From NCBI GenBank assembly GCA_018402545.1, contig JAGYIL010000001.1:1612001-1676000 (forward strand): a stretch of 64,000 nucleotides of DNA, given 5' to 3'. Both the position numbers and the translations under genes were made by a program. The notes under the pieces were generated by a model. The model did not search any database. It was not told where the DNA came from and was given only the letters and a program-made list of their open reading frames with translations. Of the stretch, positions 18,349-26,800 are shown in pieces (position 1 is the stretch's first letter; each line of letters opens with the position of its first letter). The DNA comes from Saccharospirillum sp. Lineage in GTDB: Bacteria > Pseudomonadota > Gammaproteobacteria > Pseudomonadales > Natronospirillaceae.

Positions 18349-20889
18349 TTACTGGTCTGTCTGGGGCGGCTGCCGGATGACCAGTTTGTCGAGGCCTTCG
18401 CTGTTGCGAAGATGGATGTCGATCTGCTGAAAGGCAATCTCGATACCCGCCAGTTTGAATTCCCGGTCGATGTAGCGGTTAATTTCGTCGATCACGGGGT
18501 TCCTGTCCTGCAGTTCCTTCACATGAATGCGTAATTCATGGTCCAGTGTGCTGGCCCCGAAATTAAGAAACAGAACCTGGGGTTCCGGATCATCCAGCAC
18601 TCGGTGGTTTGCCTTGGCGGCACTGAGTAATAGTGCTCGTGTTTTATCAAGGTCTGACCCGTAGGCAACGCCAACCCGGACGATGACCCGGGTGACGGTA
18701 TCGGTTAGCGACCAGTTGATGAGCTGATCGGTAACAAATGTTTTGTTGGGAACGATGATGTCTTTGCGATCAAAATCGGTAATGGTAGTGGCGCGAATGC
18801 GAATCTGCCGGACCACGCCTGATAAATCACCCAGGGTTACGATATCGCCGATGCGTATCGGCCGTTCGAACAGCAGAATCAGCCCGGAGACGAAGTTGGC
18901 AAAAATCTCCTGCAAACCAAAGCCAAGGCCGACACTGAGTGCGGCCACCAGCCACTGTAGTTTGTCCCAGCTGACGCCCAGGCTCGACAGTGCCAGTACC
19001 AGGCCAATACCGGTAATGATGTAGTTGAACAGGGTGGTCATGGCATAGGCGCTGCCTTGCCGCAAACTGAGCCGGGAAAGCACCAGCATCTCCAGCAGGC
19101 CGGGCAGGTTGGCAGCAAGAAACAGTGACAGCGAGACAATAAAGAAGAATGAAGCCAGATCCAGCAGGCTCATGCTGCCCGGGCTTTCAGCGCTGCCGTA
19201 CTGCCAGATGACCAGTGAGTCGAGATAGCCGAACACCCCCACCAGGTCAGCCCATACCCAATACAGCAGGCCGCCAAAGCCAGTCAGCAGCAGGAAACGA
19301 ACCAGGCGCTGGGTTTGTTGCCGCACTTGCCGCAATTCCGCCGTGGTATCGGGCAGCGGCTCCTGAATTTTGTCCGGATCTTTGGCGCGTTGGGCGTCGC
19401 GTTGTTCCCTTAGCAACTGGTTTTCAGCTTCCCGTTGCTGGCGCAGGCGGTTACTTGAGACTTCAATGGCCCGGCGTGCGCTGGCCTCCGCAATGACCCA
19501 GCCGCTGAGAACATAAAAGGTGGCCAGAAAGCGCCCGGTCAGTTGAAGGCTGGTGTAGTAATACCCCGACAACGTCAGCACCACCAGGCTCAGTGGTAGC
19601 AGCACCAGAACCAGATTGAGTACCCAGCGCACCCCGGCCGGGGCGAAACCGGGTGGTAGCTGTTTTAGCAGTACGCGGAAGTAATAGGCGACCAAAGCAC
19701 CTGCCACAATCAGGATGAGAGGCCCCAGCACGTCATTGCTCAACGTCGCACCCTGTTGAACGGCCAGCGTTAATACCGCACTGGTGGGTAGCAGCACCCA
19801 GGCAAAGCGACGAACAAAGGTGCGCAGCGTTTTTCGGGCGTGGTCCGGCCACTGAAAATCGACCTCGGCGATCTGTCCGGGCGCCAGGATGCTGCGCAAA
19901 AATTGCACGACGAACAAGCTCAGCGCAATGGCGGTCAGGGCCGGGCCCAGCACCAGAGTGTCGGTTGCCTGAGTGCCTGAGAGCAGGTTCCCGATGGCCA
20001 GCAAAGCCAGGCTGGCGGGTGCTGTAATCGCCGCAGTCAATGCCAGCGCCACCAGTGTGGACCAGGGGCTGGAGTTCGTCGTTTCTGCGTCCGATGTTGG
20101 CTCTGCCCGGGGTGCTGATAGGTAGAAGACGGCAGTACCCGTTTTTAACGTTGTTGCCAGTGCCGTTTTCAAACGAGGCCGTAGCCAGTACAGGGCGATA
20201 GCCGGCAGAAACAGCAGCGTGCCCAGCCATTGCCAGAGCGACAGGTCACCCGGCGTCAGGCTGACGGAGAACTGGGCAGGCAGGCGGATAAGTTGATCCA
20301 CCAAAGCCCCTGGCGCGGTGGTGAACCAACCGAGGCCGATGGCCGGGTTGCTCGGTATCCAGAACAGCTGTTCAATAATGCTGGAGCGAACCCGGTCAGC
20401 CGTCGCTGTAAGCTCTTGCTGGGCCTGTTGCAGGCTTACCGCAGTCACTACCAACTCCTGTAAGTGGTCCTGCAATTCAGACAGTCGCAAGTCGGCCGGG
20501 TAGTCACTTGGGTTGTCCTGTATCTCCCGTTGTTGCTGGCTCACAGTAAACTGTCTCAGTCGCGCATCGGCGATCAGGTCAGAAAGCCCGGGGTCGAAAT
20601 CGAAATTGGGCAGGTTGGTGTTTTGTTCCTGCAGCACGCGAAACACCTGACCGCTGCCTCTCAGGGCAACGATATGCTCATTCAATGCGGCTTCATTGGT
20701 CAGCAATCGGGCATGCTGTCGTTGAACGGAACTCAGCCGCTGGTTCAACTGGTTGGTCTGCGTGCCTAGCGAGTCCAGCGTTTCCTGGATGCTGGCATTG
20801 GTCGTGTACTCAGCCAATACCGACGGGCTGAGCACTAAACTCAGGGTGAGCAGCCAAAGCCCTGTGCTGTAACCTAATTGCTTGAGCAT
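18349..20889 (-). CDS. Large MscS-family mechanosensitive channel (MscK-like)
   Basis: An 846-residue inner-membrane protein. It has a signal peptide ending near SVLAEYTT, a periplasmic coiled-coil-like region (about 30-165), multiple membrane helices, and a C-terminal MscS core with GLGFGLQEIFANFVSGLIL and RPIRIGDIVTLGDLSG. The pore-lining and beta-domain region is intact. Such proteins open under membrane tension to release solutes after osmotic downshock, which suits a marine or saline bacterium. MscK of E. coli is larger, so this is an MscK-like family member rather than an orthologue. The gene is alone on its strand, convergent with the GMC gene and divergent from the acetyltransferase gene. 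Confidence 0.92.
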   Translation of the reverse strand: MLKQLGYSTGLWLLTLSLVLSPSVLAEYTTNASIQETLDSLGTQTNQLNQRLSSVQRQHARLLTNEAALNEHIVALRGSGQVFRVLQEQNTNLPNFDFDPGLSDLIADARLRQFTVSQQQREIQDNPSDYPADLRLSELQDHLQELVVTAVSLQQAQQELTATADRVRSSIIEQLFWIPSNPAIGLGWFTTAPGALVDQLIRLPAQFSVSLTPGDLSLWQWLGTLLFLPAIALYWLRPRLKTALATTLKTGTAVFYLSAPRAEPTSDAETTNSSPWSTLVALALTAAITAPASLALLAIGNLLSGTQATDTLVLGPALTAIALSLFVVQFLRSILAPGQIAEVDFQWPDHARKTLRTFVRRFAWVLLPTSAVLTLAVQQGATLSNDVLGPLILIVAGALVAYYFRVLLKQLPPGFAPAGVRWVLNLVLVLLPLSLVVLTLSGYYYTSLQLTGRFLATFYVLSGWVIAEASARRAIEVSSNRLRQQREAENQLLREQRDAQRAKDPDKIQEPLPDTTAELRQVRQQTQRLVRFLLLTGFGGLLYWVWADLVGVFGYLDSLVIWQYGSAESPGSMSLLDLASFFFIVSLSLFLAANLPGLLEMLVLSRLSLRQGSAYAMTTLFNYIITGIGLVLALSSLGVSWDKLQWLVAALSVGLGFGLQEIFANFVSGLILLFERPIRIGDIVTLGDLSGVVRQIRIRATTITDFDRKDIIVPNKTFVTDQLINWSLTDTVTRVIVRVGVAYGSDLDKTRALLLSAAKANHRVLDDPEPQVLFLNFGASTLDHELRIHVKELQDRNPVIDEINRYIDREFKLAGIEIAFQQIDIHLRNSEGLDKLVIRQPPQTDQ

Positions 20890-21017
20890 TTCCCGGTCCG
20901 AGCCAAATGAGATACGAATCAGTCTATCGTGGTTTCGGTGAGGTTGTCTGCTTTACCGATGTTTCAAACCGGATTGCGCAGCCGGGGTCAGCGCGCAATA
21001 ATCATCCCAACGAGACC

Positions 21018-21542
21018 ATGACAGCGAGCCACACAATGACCGTTAGTGAACCGCGGACAAGACCCGATTTTCTGATTCGGGTCGATGACCTGACCGGACC
21101 CGAAATAGCCCGGTTACTGGAAGAGCATCTGGCGGACATGAACGCCACCTCTCCCCCGGAAAGCAAGCATGCGCTGGATCTGGATGGTCTTAAGCAACCG
21201 GATGTCACCTTCTGGACGCTTTGGGCAACAAACAGCGACGGGCAGGGCGAACAGCTGGCCGGGTGCTGTGCCCTGAAGCGACTGACGGCGGATCATGGCG
21301 AAATCAAATCCATGCGCACAGCAACGGCCTTTCGGCGCCAGGGCGTGGCCCAGCGTTTACTGCAGCATCTTCTGGACCAGGCGAAAGTTCAGAACCTGAC
21401 CCAACTGAGCCTGGAAACCGGCTCCATGGACTATTTCGCAGCGGCCCGGGCACTCTATAGTCGCTTCGGCTTCGAAGCGTGCCCGCCCTTTGGCGACTAT
21501 GTTGAAGACCCAAACAGTGTTTTTATGACGCGGCTTGTTTAG
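21018..21542 (+). CDS. GNAT-family N-acetyltransferase
   Basis: About 174 residues from the ATG at 21018. The acetyl-CoA binding motif is seen as RRQGVAQRLLQHLLDQA, followed by LSLETGSMDYFAAARALY and FGFEACPPFGDYVEDP, the arrangement of small GNAT enzymes resembling YsnE/PhnO types. The acceptor is not known. Start choice is uncertain: the frame extends upstream to 20907, but the region before 21018 is not conserved-looking, and another ATG is at 21033. It is divergent from the MscS-type gene and followed by a palindromic repeat element. Confidence 0.85.
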   Translation: MTASHTMTVSEPRTRPDFLIRVDDLTGPEIARLLEEHLADMNATSPPESKHALDLDGLKQPDVTFWTLWATNSDGQGEQLAGCCALKRLTADHGEIKSMRTATAFRRQGVAQRLLQHLLDQAKVQNLTQLSLETGSMDYFAAARALYSRFGFEACPPFGDYVEDPNSVFMTRLV

Positions 21543-21577
21543 ATCGGTGGCTTGGTTGGCCTGGGTGCCTCTCTTTC

Positions 21578-21691
21578 GTGTTCGGCCACCGGGTAGACCT
21601 ATCCGGGGTCGGCGTAGATCCGTCCATGGAGCCTAGGCCGCAGCATCCATGCTGCGGACTCCCCCGTATAGGTCTACCCGGCAGCCGACAC
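21578..21691. repeat. Palindromic intergenic element, copy B
   Basis: Outer arms at 21578-21608 and 21661-21691 are complementary apart from a few mismatches. The centre holds TCCATGGAGCCTAGG and a perfect inner palindrome, CCGCAGCAT-CC-ATGCTGCGG. The arms include CCGGGTAGACCTAT. It lies between the GNAT and GFA-family genes. Confidence 0.88.
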
Positions 21692-21743
21692 TTGATTAGG
21701 TGGTTAAACTAAGTTGTAACGAAATAAAAACAAGAGGTTCAAA

Positions 21744-22166
21744 ATGACTAATGCATTAAATGCCGTCTCTGGTGGTTGTCTTTGCGGTGCAGTTCGTTTT
21801 GCGGTCAACGGGCCGGTGTCGGCTTTTCACCTGTGTCATTGCGACCGATGCCGGCATTCAACCGGGTCGGCTTTTGCCGCTAATTTGTTTACCGTGCCGG
21901 AAGCCATTACCTGGGAGCAGGGTGAGGATCAGATCAAACGGTTTGAATTGCCGACAGCCAAACACTGGACGCGGCAGTTCTGTGCGACCTGCGGGTCTGC
22001 GCTGCCCTATGTGAACCGCAGCGGTAAGTTTCTGGTGGTACCCGCCGGTAGCCTTGATGGGGACCCGGCGGTGACGCCGGACGATCGCATTTTCTGGTCG
22101 GAGCGTCCGCATTGGGTCGACGCTGTCGAGGAGTCACCGGCTTTTGATCGGTACCCGACTCGCTGA
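21744..22166 (+). CDS. GFA-family (Mss4-like, CENP-V/GFA domain) zinc protein
   Basis: A 140-residue protein of the glutathione-dependent formaldehyde-activating enzyme fold. The expected zinc-binding cysteines are present: Cys12 and Cys14 (CLCG), Cys31, Cys33 and Cys36 (CHCDRC), and Cys80 and Cys83 (CATCGS). Very few members have a proven activity, so formaldehyde handling should not be assumed. AAGAGG precedes the ATG. It is a single gene flanked on both sides by palindromic repeat elements (copies B and C). Confidence 0.9.
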   Translation: MTNALNAVSGGCLCGAVRFAVNGPVSAFHLCHCDRCRHSTGSAFAANLFTVPEAITWEQGEDQIKRFELPTAKHWTRQFCATCGSALPYVNRSGKFLVVPAGSLDGDPAVTPDDRIFWSERPHWVDAVEESPAFDRYPTR

Positions 22167-22226
22167 ATTAACTTAGCCAGGTGGGTTATTACTCCAGTTT
22201 TGGAGTTCGCTGAGTTGACTAGCGGC

Positions 22227-22329
22227 GGTTACCTGGGGTGCCCCTGTGGGGTAGTCCGCAGCAAGGACGCTGCGGTCTAGGCTCCATGGATGGATCTACG
22301 CCGACCCCACAGGGGCGCCCCAGGTGGCC
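22227..22329. repeat. Palindromic intergenic element, copy C (inverted orientation)
   Basis: Arms at 22227-22251 and 22305-22329, with the core in the opposite orientation to copies A, B, E and F (TCTAGGCTCCATGGATGGAT). The arm sequences, including their mismatches, match those of copy F at 54374-54476. Similarity between C and F continues into the flanks (for example TAGTTCGCTGA-like sequence). Confidence 0.88.
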
Positions 22330-22376
22330 GACGCGGGCGAGTGCCAACATAGCCGACCCGAACTCCAAGGCCTGAG

Positions 22377-24305
22377 TCACTGTTGCACGGTCAGCCAGCG
22401 TACCTGATGGGGTTGGAGCGTTTTCAGGTCAGAGCTCGGATTTGTTTCCAGCAGGTCGGTGGGGTTTCCGCCGGTCAGTAGTGAGTCGACCAGTGACTGA
22501 TCGAGGCTTTGTTCGAAGTCGGCGAAATTCGCCAGCACCAACAGGGTTTCGGCATCCCGAGTTCGGGTAAAGCCGAACACATGGGGGTTGCCCGTTTCGA
22601 TGATATGGGTGTGAGCATCGCCGAGTAAGGGGGTCTTCTTTCGGATTGAAATCAGCCGTTGCAGGCCGGCGTAAACCTGGCCATTGGGCGTATCGGCTTG
22701 GTTTCGCAGCTCCAGATCGGCGTCTTTTACGGCCACCCGGTTCACCCAGCGGCTGTCGTTCAGTTTGTTGACGTCCTGCTGATAGCTGTAGTCGTTGAGC
22801 AGCCCCAGCTCATCGCCCAGGTACAGCAGCGGCACACCGCCAATGCTGAGAATCAAGGCGTGCATCAGCATGATGCGGTTGATCGAACGCTGCACTTCGT
22901 CGGAGTTTTGATCGCTCAGCGCCTTCTCCAGACCAGCCAGTGAGGCTAACTGACCCGCAACCCGGCAGTCACCGGTGGTTTTATTTTCCTGAAAGGGAAC
23001 GCCCCGGGCAAAACTGCCTGGGAACTGGCCGGTGTAGAACTGGTTCAGGAAACGGCGGTGGTGGTCCGGATCGGTGCCCAGACTCCAGGCGATGGTGTCA
23101 TCGAAGGTCCAGCCGATGTCATCGTGGCCGCGAATGTAGTTGACCCAGGCGGTATCGGGCGGAATCGGGAAACGTGCCTGCAGGCTGCGGGTCATCAGGG
23201 TGACGTCGCGAGTGGCCAGGGTGTTCCAGAGCATGGCCATGGTCAGGGGGTTGTAGGATAGCTGGCATTCGTCGGTGCTGATGTAGCGCACCACGTCATC
23301 CGGATGCACGATGGCTTCGGATTTGAACAGCAGGCCCGGTGCGGCAATGCGAGCCGCGGCATTGAAGGCTTGAATCAGGCTATGCGCTTGAGGCAGGTTT
23401 TCACAGGGCGTGCCGGCTTCCTTCCAGACGAAGGCCAGCGCATCGAAGCGCAGTACGTCGGCACCAGCGTTCGCCAGAAACAGCAGCTCGCCGAGCATGG
23501 CATTGAATACGGCCGGGTTGCGGTAGTTCAGGTCCCACTGAAAGCTGTTGAAGGTGGTCCAGATCCAGCGTTGCATGTCGTCGCGCCAGGTGAAGCAGCC
23601 CTGGCGAATTTCCGGGAAGATCTCGCGCAGGTAGGGCTCGTAAGGGGCCATCTGGCTGCGGTGGTCAAAGCAGAAATAGTAATCGAGGTATTCCTGCTCG
23701 CCGCGCTGGGCTTTGACGGCCCAGTCGTGCTCATCCGAGGTGTGGTTGAACACGAAATCCAGCACCATGACGATGCCTTCCTTGCGCAGTGCCGCGGCCA
23801 GGCGTTTCAGGTCATTCATGGTGCCCAGCATCGGGTTCACCTGCCGGTAGTCGGATACCGCATAACCACCGTCGCTGTTGGCCTCGGGCGCCTTGAACAG
23901 CGGCATCAGGTGCAGATAGGTGAGGCCCAGTTCTTTCAGGTAGGGAATCTGATCGCGCAGGGCTTTGAGGTCACCGGCAAATAGATCAACGTAGCAAGCT
24001 GCGCCCAGCATAGCCTCGCGCTTGAACCAGAGCGGATCGGCCTGGCGTTTTTTGTCCTGATTGCGCAATACAGAGGGCCGCTCCTGGTAGGCAACCAGCA
24101 GGGTTTCCAGAGTGTTTTCCAGGTGATAGTAAAAGTCGTACTGGTCTCCGTACAAGGAGCGCAGTAGGGCGAATAAGCGGGGAAACTGAGTGTTCAGGTT
24201 CGCTTCAAAGGCCGCCCATTCCTTATCGCTGCTGGCCTTGGGTTTCAACCGGGGGAGCAGGCGATCAAGGGTGATGCGGACGTCGTAATCGAGCGAGTGA
24301 TCCAT
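22377..24305 (-). CDS. Amylosucrase-type glucosyltransferase (GH13 subfamily 4)
   Basis: A 642-residue GH13 enzyme that would use sucrose to make alpha-glucan and fructose. The catalytic residues are Asp288 (LRFDALAFVWKE), Glu330 (FKSEAIVH) and Asp395 (RGHDDIGW). They sit two positions after Asp286, Glu328 and Asp393 of the Neisseria polysaccharea enzyme, a very close length match over the whole barrel. The N-terminal helical region typical of amylosucrases is present, and there is no signal peptide. GGAAGG precedes the ATG at 24305; a longer frame to 24350 is less likely. It lies downstream of a CytR-like regulator gene, with its own LacI-type palindrome in the 101-base gap. Related sucrose hydrolases cannot be excluded. 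Confidence 0.92.
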   Translation of the reverse strand: MDHSLDYDVRITLDRLLPRLKPKASSDKEWAAFEANLNTQFPRLFALLRSLYGDQYDFYYHLENTLETLLVAYQERPSVLRNQDKKRQADPLWFKREAMLGAACYVDLFAGDLKALRDQIPYLKELGLTYLHLMPLFKAPEANSDGGYAVSDYRQVNPMLGTMNDLKRLAAALRKEGIVMVLDFVFNHTSDEHDWAVKAQRGEQEYLDYYFCFDHRSQMAPYEPYLREIFPEIRQGCFTWRDDMQRWIWTTFNSFQWDLNYRNPAVFNAMLGELLFLANAGADVLRFDALAFVWKEAGTPCENLPQAHSLIQAFNAAARIAAPGLLFKSEAIVHPDDVVRYISTDECQLSYNPLTMAMLWNTLATRDVTLMTRSLQARFPIPPDTAWVNYIRGHDDIGWTFDDTIAWSLGTDPDHHRRFLNQFYTGQFPGSFARGVPFQENKTTGDCRVAGQLASLAGLEKALSDQNSDEVQRSINRIMLMHALILSIGGVPLLYLGDELGLLNDYSYQQDVNKLNDSRWVNRVAVKDADLELRNQADTPNGQVYAGLQRLISIRKKTPLLGDAHTHIIETGNPHVFGFTRTRDAETLLVLANFADFEQSLDQSLVDSLLTGGNPTDLLETNPSSDLKTLQPHQVRWLTVQQ

Positions 24306-24380
24306 AGGCGGCCTTCCAGCAAAATGCAGAGTGAATGGGTGGTTATCCACTCAGTCTAACCAGCTTGGCGGCCAATGTTA

Positions 24381-24396
24381 ACTTAATCGGTTAAGT
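24381..24396. promoter_or_regulatory. LacI-family-type operator upstream of the amylosucrase gene
   Basis: ACTTAATCGGTTAAGT is a 16-base palindrome with one mismatched pair, centred on CG as is usual for LacI/GalR-family sites. It differs from the GC-centred palindromes upstream of the neighbouring regulator gene, so a different LacI-family protein may act here. Confidence 0.5.
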
Positions 24397-24406
24397 CTCT
24401 AAATCG

Positions 24407-25420
24407 TCAGAGTTTGGGCGCCTGCGCGGTGCTGGCCCGCACGATCAGTTGGGTGTTCAGCACCTGTTGATGAGGCACCTGTTTCTTGCGCAGCACATCG
24501 AGCAGCAGCCGCATTGCACAGCGGCCAATTTCGTCTCGGGGCTGGCTGACGGTTGTCAGTTCCGGCTGGCAGTATTCGCTGAAGCCGATGTTGTCGAAGC
24601 CGATGACTGACAGGTCTTCCGGCACCCGAACCGAGGCGTCTCGGGCAGCTTTCATCAGGCCAATGGCCATTTCGTCGCTGTGGCAGAAGATGGCGCTGGG
24701 TCGTGCTTCGGGTGGCAGGGCCAGCAACAGCTGGCCCTGCTGATAGCCGGAGAGAAACCCGAAATCGCCTTCGACGATCCAGCCCGGGTTAACGGCCAAC
24801 TGCTGGCGCGCCATTTCCGACTGGTAGCCTTTTACCCGATCGATGCAAATAGGGTTCTGCATCGGGCCGGTTATGGTGGCAATGCGCCGGTGCCCGAGCG
24901 ATGAGAGATACTCGATGGCCCGGGCGGCGGCCAGAGGGTTATCGATGCGTACCGTGGGCAGGGCCAGGTGATCAAAGTATTCGCAGGCCATGACTAAGGG
25001 TATCTGGCTGCCACGGGCCTGCTGGGTAACCAGCGACAGCGGAATTTCAGCGGTCAGTAGAATAATGCCATCGGCCTGATTGGTGGGCAGTAAATCGAAG
25101 TAGGCCTTGGCGCGGCCAGTATCGTGTTCGCAGTCGCCGAGCAGCACCCGGTAGCCTTCACGATGAGCGACATCTTCAAGACCCGCAATAATCTCCGAAA
25201 AAAACGGGTTGGCGATATCGGGCAGCAACACCACGATGGTGCGCGATTCACTGCGGCGCAGATTGCGCGCCGCGAGATTCGGAGAATAACCCACCTTCGC
25301 GATGGCGCTCGCCACTCTCTTGCGCGTGGCATCGGTTACTTTTTCCGGGTTGGCAAGTGCCCGTGACACAGTGGCAGTTGAGCAGCCAGCGGCCAGGGCA
25401 ACGTCTTTAATGGTGGGCAT
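24407..25420 (-). CDS. LacI-family transcriptional regulator, CytR-like
   Basis: A 337-residue repressor with an N-terminal helix-turn-helix (TIKDVALAAGCSTATVSRAL) and a periplasmic-binding-protein-like effector domain. Many stretches resemble E. coli CytR, for example VLLPDIANPFFSEIIAGLE, AIFCHSDEMAIGLMKAA and LSVIGFDNIGFSEYC. The ATG at 25420 fits the family start; an upstream start at 25459 is less likely. It diverges from a sugar uptake and catabolism operon, and two long palindromes lie in the shared promoter region, which it probably controls. The inducer is unknown; similarity to CytR does not prove a nucleoside effector. Confidence 0.92.
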   Translation of the reverse strand: MPTIKDVALAAGCSTATVSRALANPEKVTDATRKRVASAIAKVGYSPNLAARNLRRSESRTIVVLLPDIANPFFSEIIAGLEDVAHREGYRVLLGDCEHDTGRAKAYFDLLPTNQADGIILLTAEIPLSLVTQQARGSQIPLVMACEYFDHLALPTVRIDNPLAAARAIEYLSSLGHRRIATITGPMQNPICIDRVKGYQSEMARQQLAVNPGWIVEGDFGFLSGYQQGQLLLALPPEARPSAIFCHSDEMAIGLMKAARDASVRVPEDLSVIGFDNIGFSEYCQPELTTVSQPRDEIGRCAMRLLLDVLRKKQVPHQQVLNTQLIVRASTAQAPKL

Positions 25421-25524
25421 GGTACGTATCTGCAACGTGAACAGGGGTGATGTTACCACAGCGATACCATACAGGATAAACCGGCCCGGATCTGCGTGTT
25501 TGCTGTTCAGAATTCCGAGAGTTT

Positions 25525-25690
25525 ATGTAATGCATTACATTCAGTAACAGAGTTTTCTGCATAAAGTGATAGCCCGCAATGGCGCATTTCCTGTCGAATA
25601 TAAGCCATTTTACGTGGTTTCTCAAAATAAACTGATGGCGAAGGTGTTGACCTCGCCAAATCTCTCTGATTGAATGTAATGCATTACATT
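25525..25690. promoter_or_regulatory. Two GC-centred operator palindromes, 149 bp apart
   Basis: ATGTAATGCATTACAT at 25525-25540 and AATGTAATGCATTACATT at 25673-25690 are perfect palindromes sharing the same 16 bases, centre to centre 149 bp. They fill the 301-base divergent region between the CytR-like regulator and the sugar operon. The AATGCATT centre is reminiscent of CytR half-sites. The spacing would allow looping. The downstream copy ends 31 bases before the operon start codon. No other gene was seen in this gap. Confidence 0.75.
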
Positions 25691-25721
25691 ATACAAAAAC
25701 AAAAATGCAAGGTGTCTGTAT

Positions 25722-26774
25722 ATGAAGACGATCAAAGGGCCTGCGCTCTTTCTGGCGCAATATGCCAGTGATGAAGCTCCGTTCAACAGCCTCGACAGCA
25801 TTGCCCGCTGGGCCTCCGGTTTGGGGTTCAAGGGAGTGCAAATTCCCAGTGGCGACAAGCGTCTCTTCGATCTGGAGCGTGCCGCCGAAGACCTCGATTA
25901 CTGCCGCGAAGTAACCGCCTTTCTGGCCGGTTATGGCCTGGAAATCACCGAGCTTTCGACCCATCTGCAAGGCCAATTGGTCGCCGTGCACCCGGTGTAC
26001 GATGATCTGTTCGATGGTTTTGCACCGGAGTCTCTGCGCAAAAACCCGGAAGCGCGGCAAGCCTGGGCCGTCGATCAACTGTTGCTCGCCGCCAAGGCCA
26101 GTAAGAACCTCGGGCTGACCGCTCACGCCACCTTTTCGGGCGCATTGTTGTGGCCTTTCCTGTATCCCTGGCCGCAGCGTCCGCCTGGCCTGGTGGAGAC
26201 CGGCTTTGAAGAACTGGCCCGGCGCTGGGAACCGATTCTCGATGCATTCGACGAAGCCGGGGTCGACCTCTGCTATGAAATTCACCCCGGTGAAGATCTT
26301 CACGATGGCGCCACCTTCGAGCGCTTCTTAACGGCCGTTGATCATCACCCGCGCTGCTGCATTCTGTTCGACCCGTCGCATTTTGTGTTGCAGCAGCTCG
26401 ATTATCTGGGCTTTCTCGATCACTTCCGTGATCGCGTCAAAATGTTTCATGTCAAAGACGCGGAATTTAACCCGACGGCGTTGCAGGGCACCTATGGCGG
26501 TTACGAAGGCTGGGTTGAACGCGCCGGTCGCTTCCGCTCTCTGGGTGATGGCCAGGTCGATTTCAAAGGCATTTTCTCGCGCCTGGCGCAGTACGATTTT
26601 GCCGGCTGGGCCGTGATCGAATGGGAATGTGCGCTCAAACATCCGGAGCAGGGTGCAGCCGAAGGCGCGCGCTTTGTGGAAGACCACATCATACAGGTGA
26701 CCGACAAGGCCTTTGATGATTTCGCCGCCGCCGGTACCGATGAAGCCACTAACCGGTCGCTGCTTGGTCTTTGA
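25722..26774 (+). CDS. Sugar phosphate isomerase/epimerase-like TIM-barrel protein
   Basis: A 350-residue protein of the xylose-isomerase-like TIM-barrel superfamily. Likely metal-binding acids and histidines are seen in CYEIHPGEDLHDG, LFDPSHFVLQQLDY, MFHVKDAEFNP and VIEWECALKHPEQG. The family often isomerises or epimerises keto-sugars or inositol derivatives in the cytoplasm. It is the first gene of a five-gene operon with a Gfo/Idh/MocA dehydrogenase and a sugar ABC transporter, so it probably acts on the imported compound or its oxidised form. AAGGTG precedes the ATG. The specific substrate is not recognisable. Confidence 0.88.
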   Translation: MKTIKGPALFLAQYASDEAPFNSLDSIARWASGLGFKGVQIPSGDKRLFDLERAAEDLDYCREVTAFLAGYGLEITELSTHLQGQLVAVHPVYDDLFDGFAPESLRKNPEARQAWAVDQLLLAAKASKNLGLTAHATFSGALLWPFLYPWPQRPPGLVETGFEELARRWEPILDAFDEAGVDLCYEIHPGEDLHDGATFERFLTAVDHHPRCCILFDPSHFVLQQLDYLGFLDHFRDRVKMFHVKDAEFNPTALQGTYGGYEGWVERAGRFRSLGDGQVDFKGIFSRLAQYDFAGWAVIEWECALKHPEQGAAEGARFVEDHIIQVTDKAFDDFAAAGTDEATNRSLLGL

Positions 26775-26800
26775 TCGACGACCGATAAAGGATGTTTGTG

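Noticed and set aside
23304-23984. Plus-strand frame of 226 residues
   Set aside because: Antisense to the amylosucrase gene, whose catalytic residues and length match the family closely.
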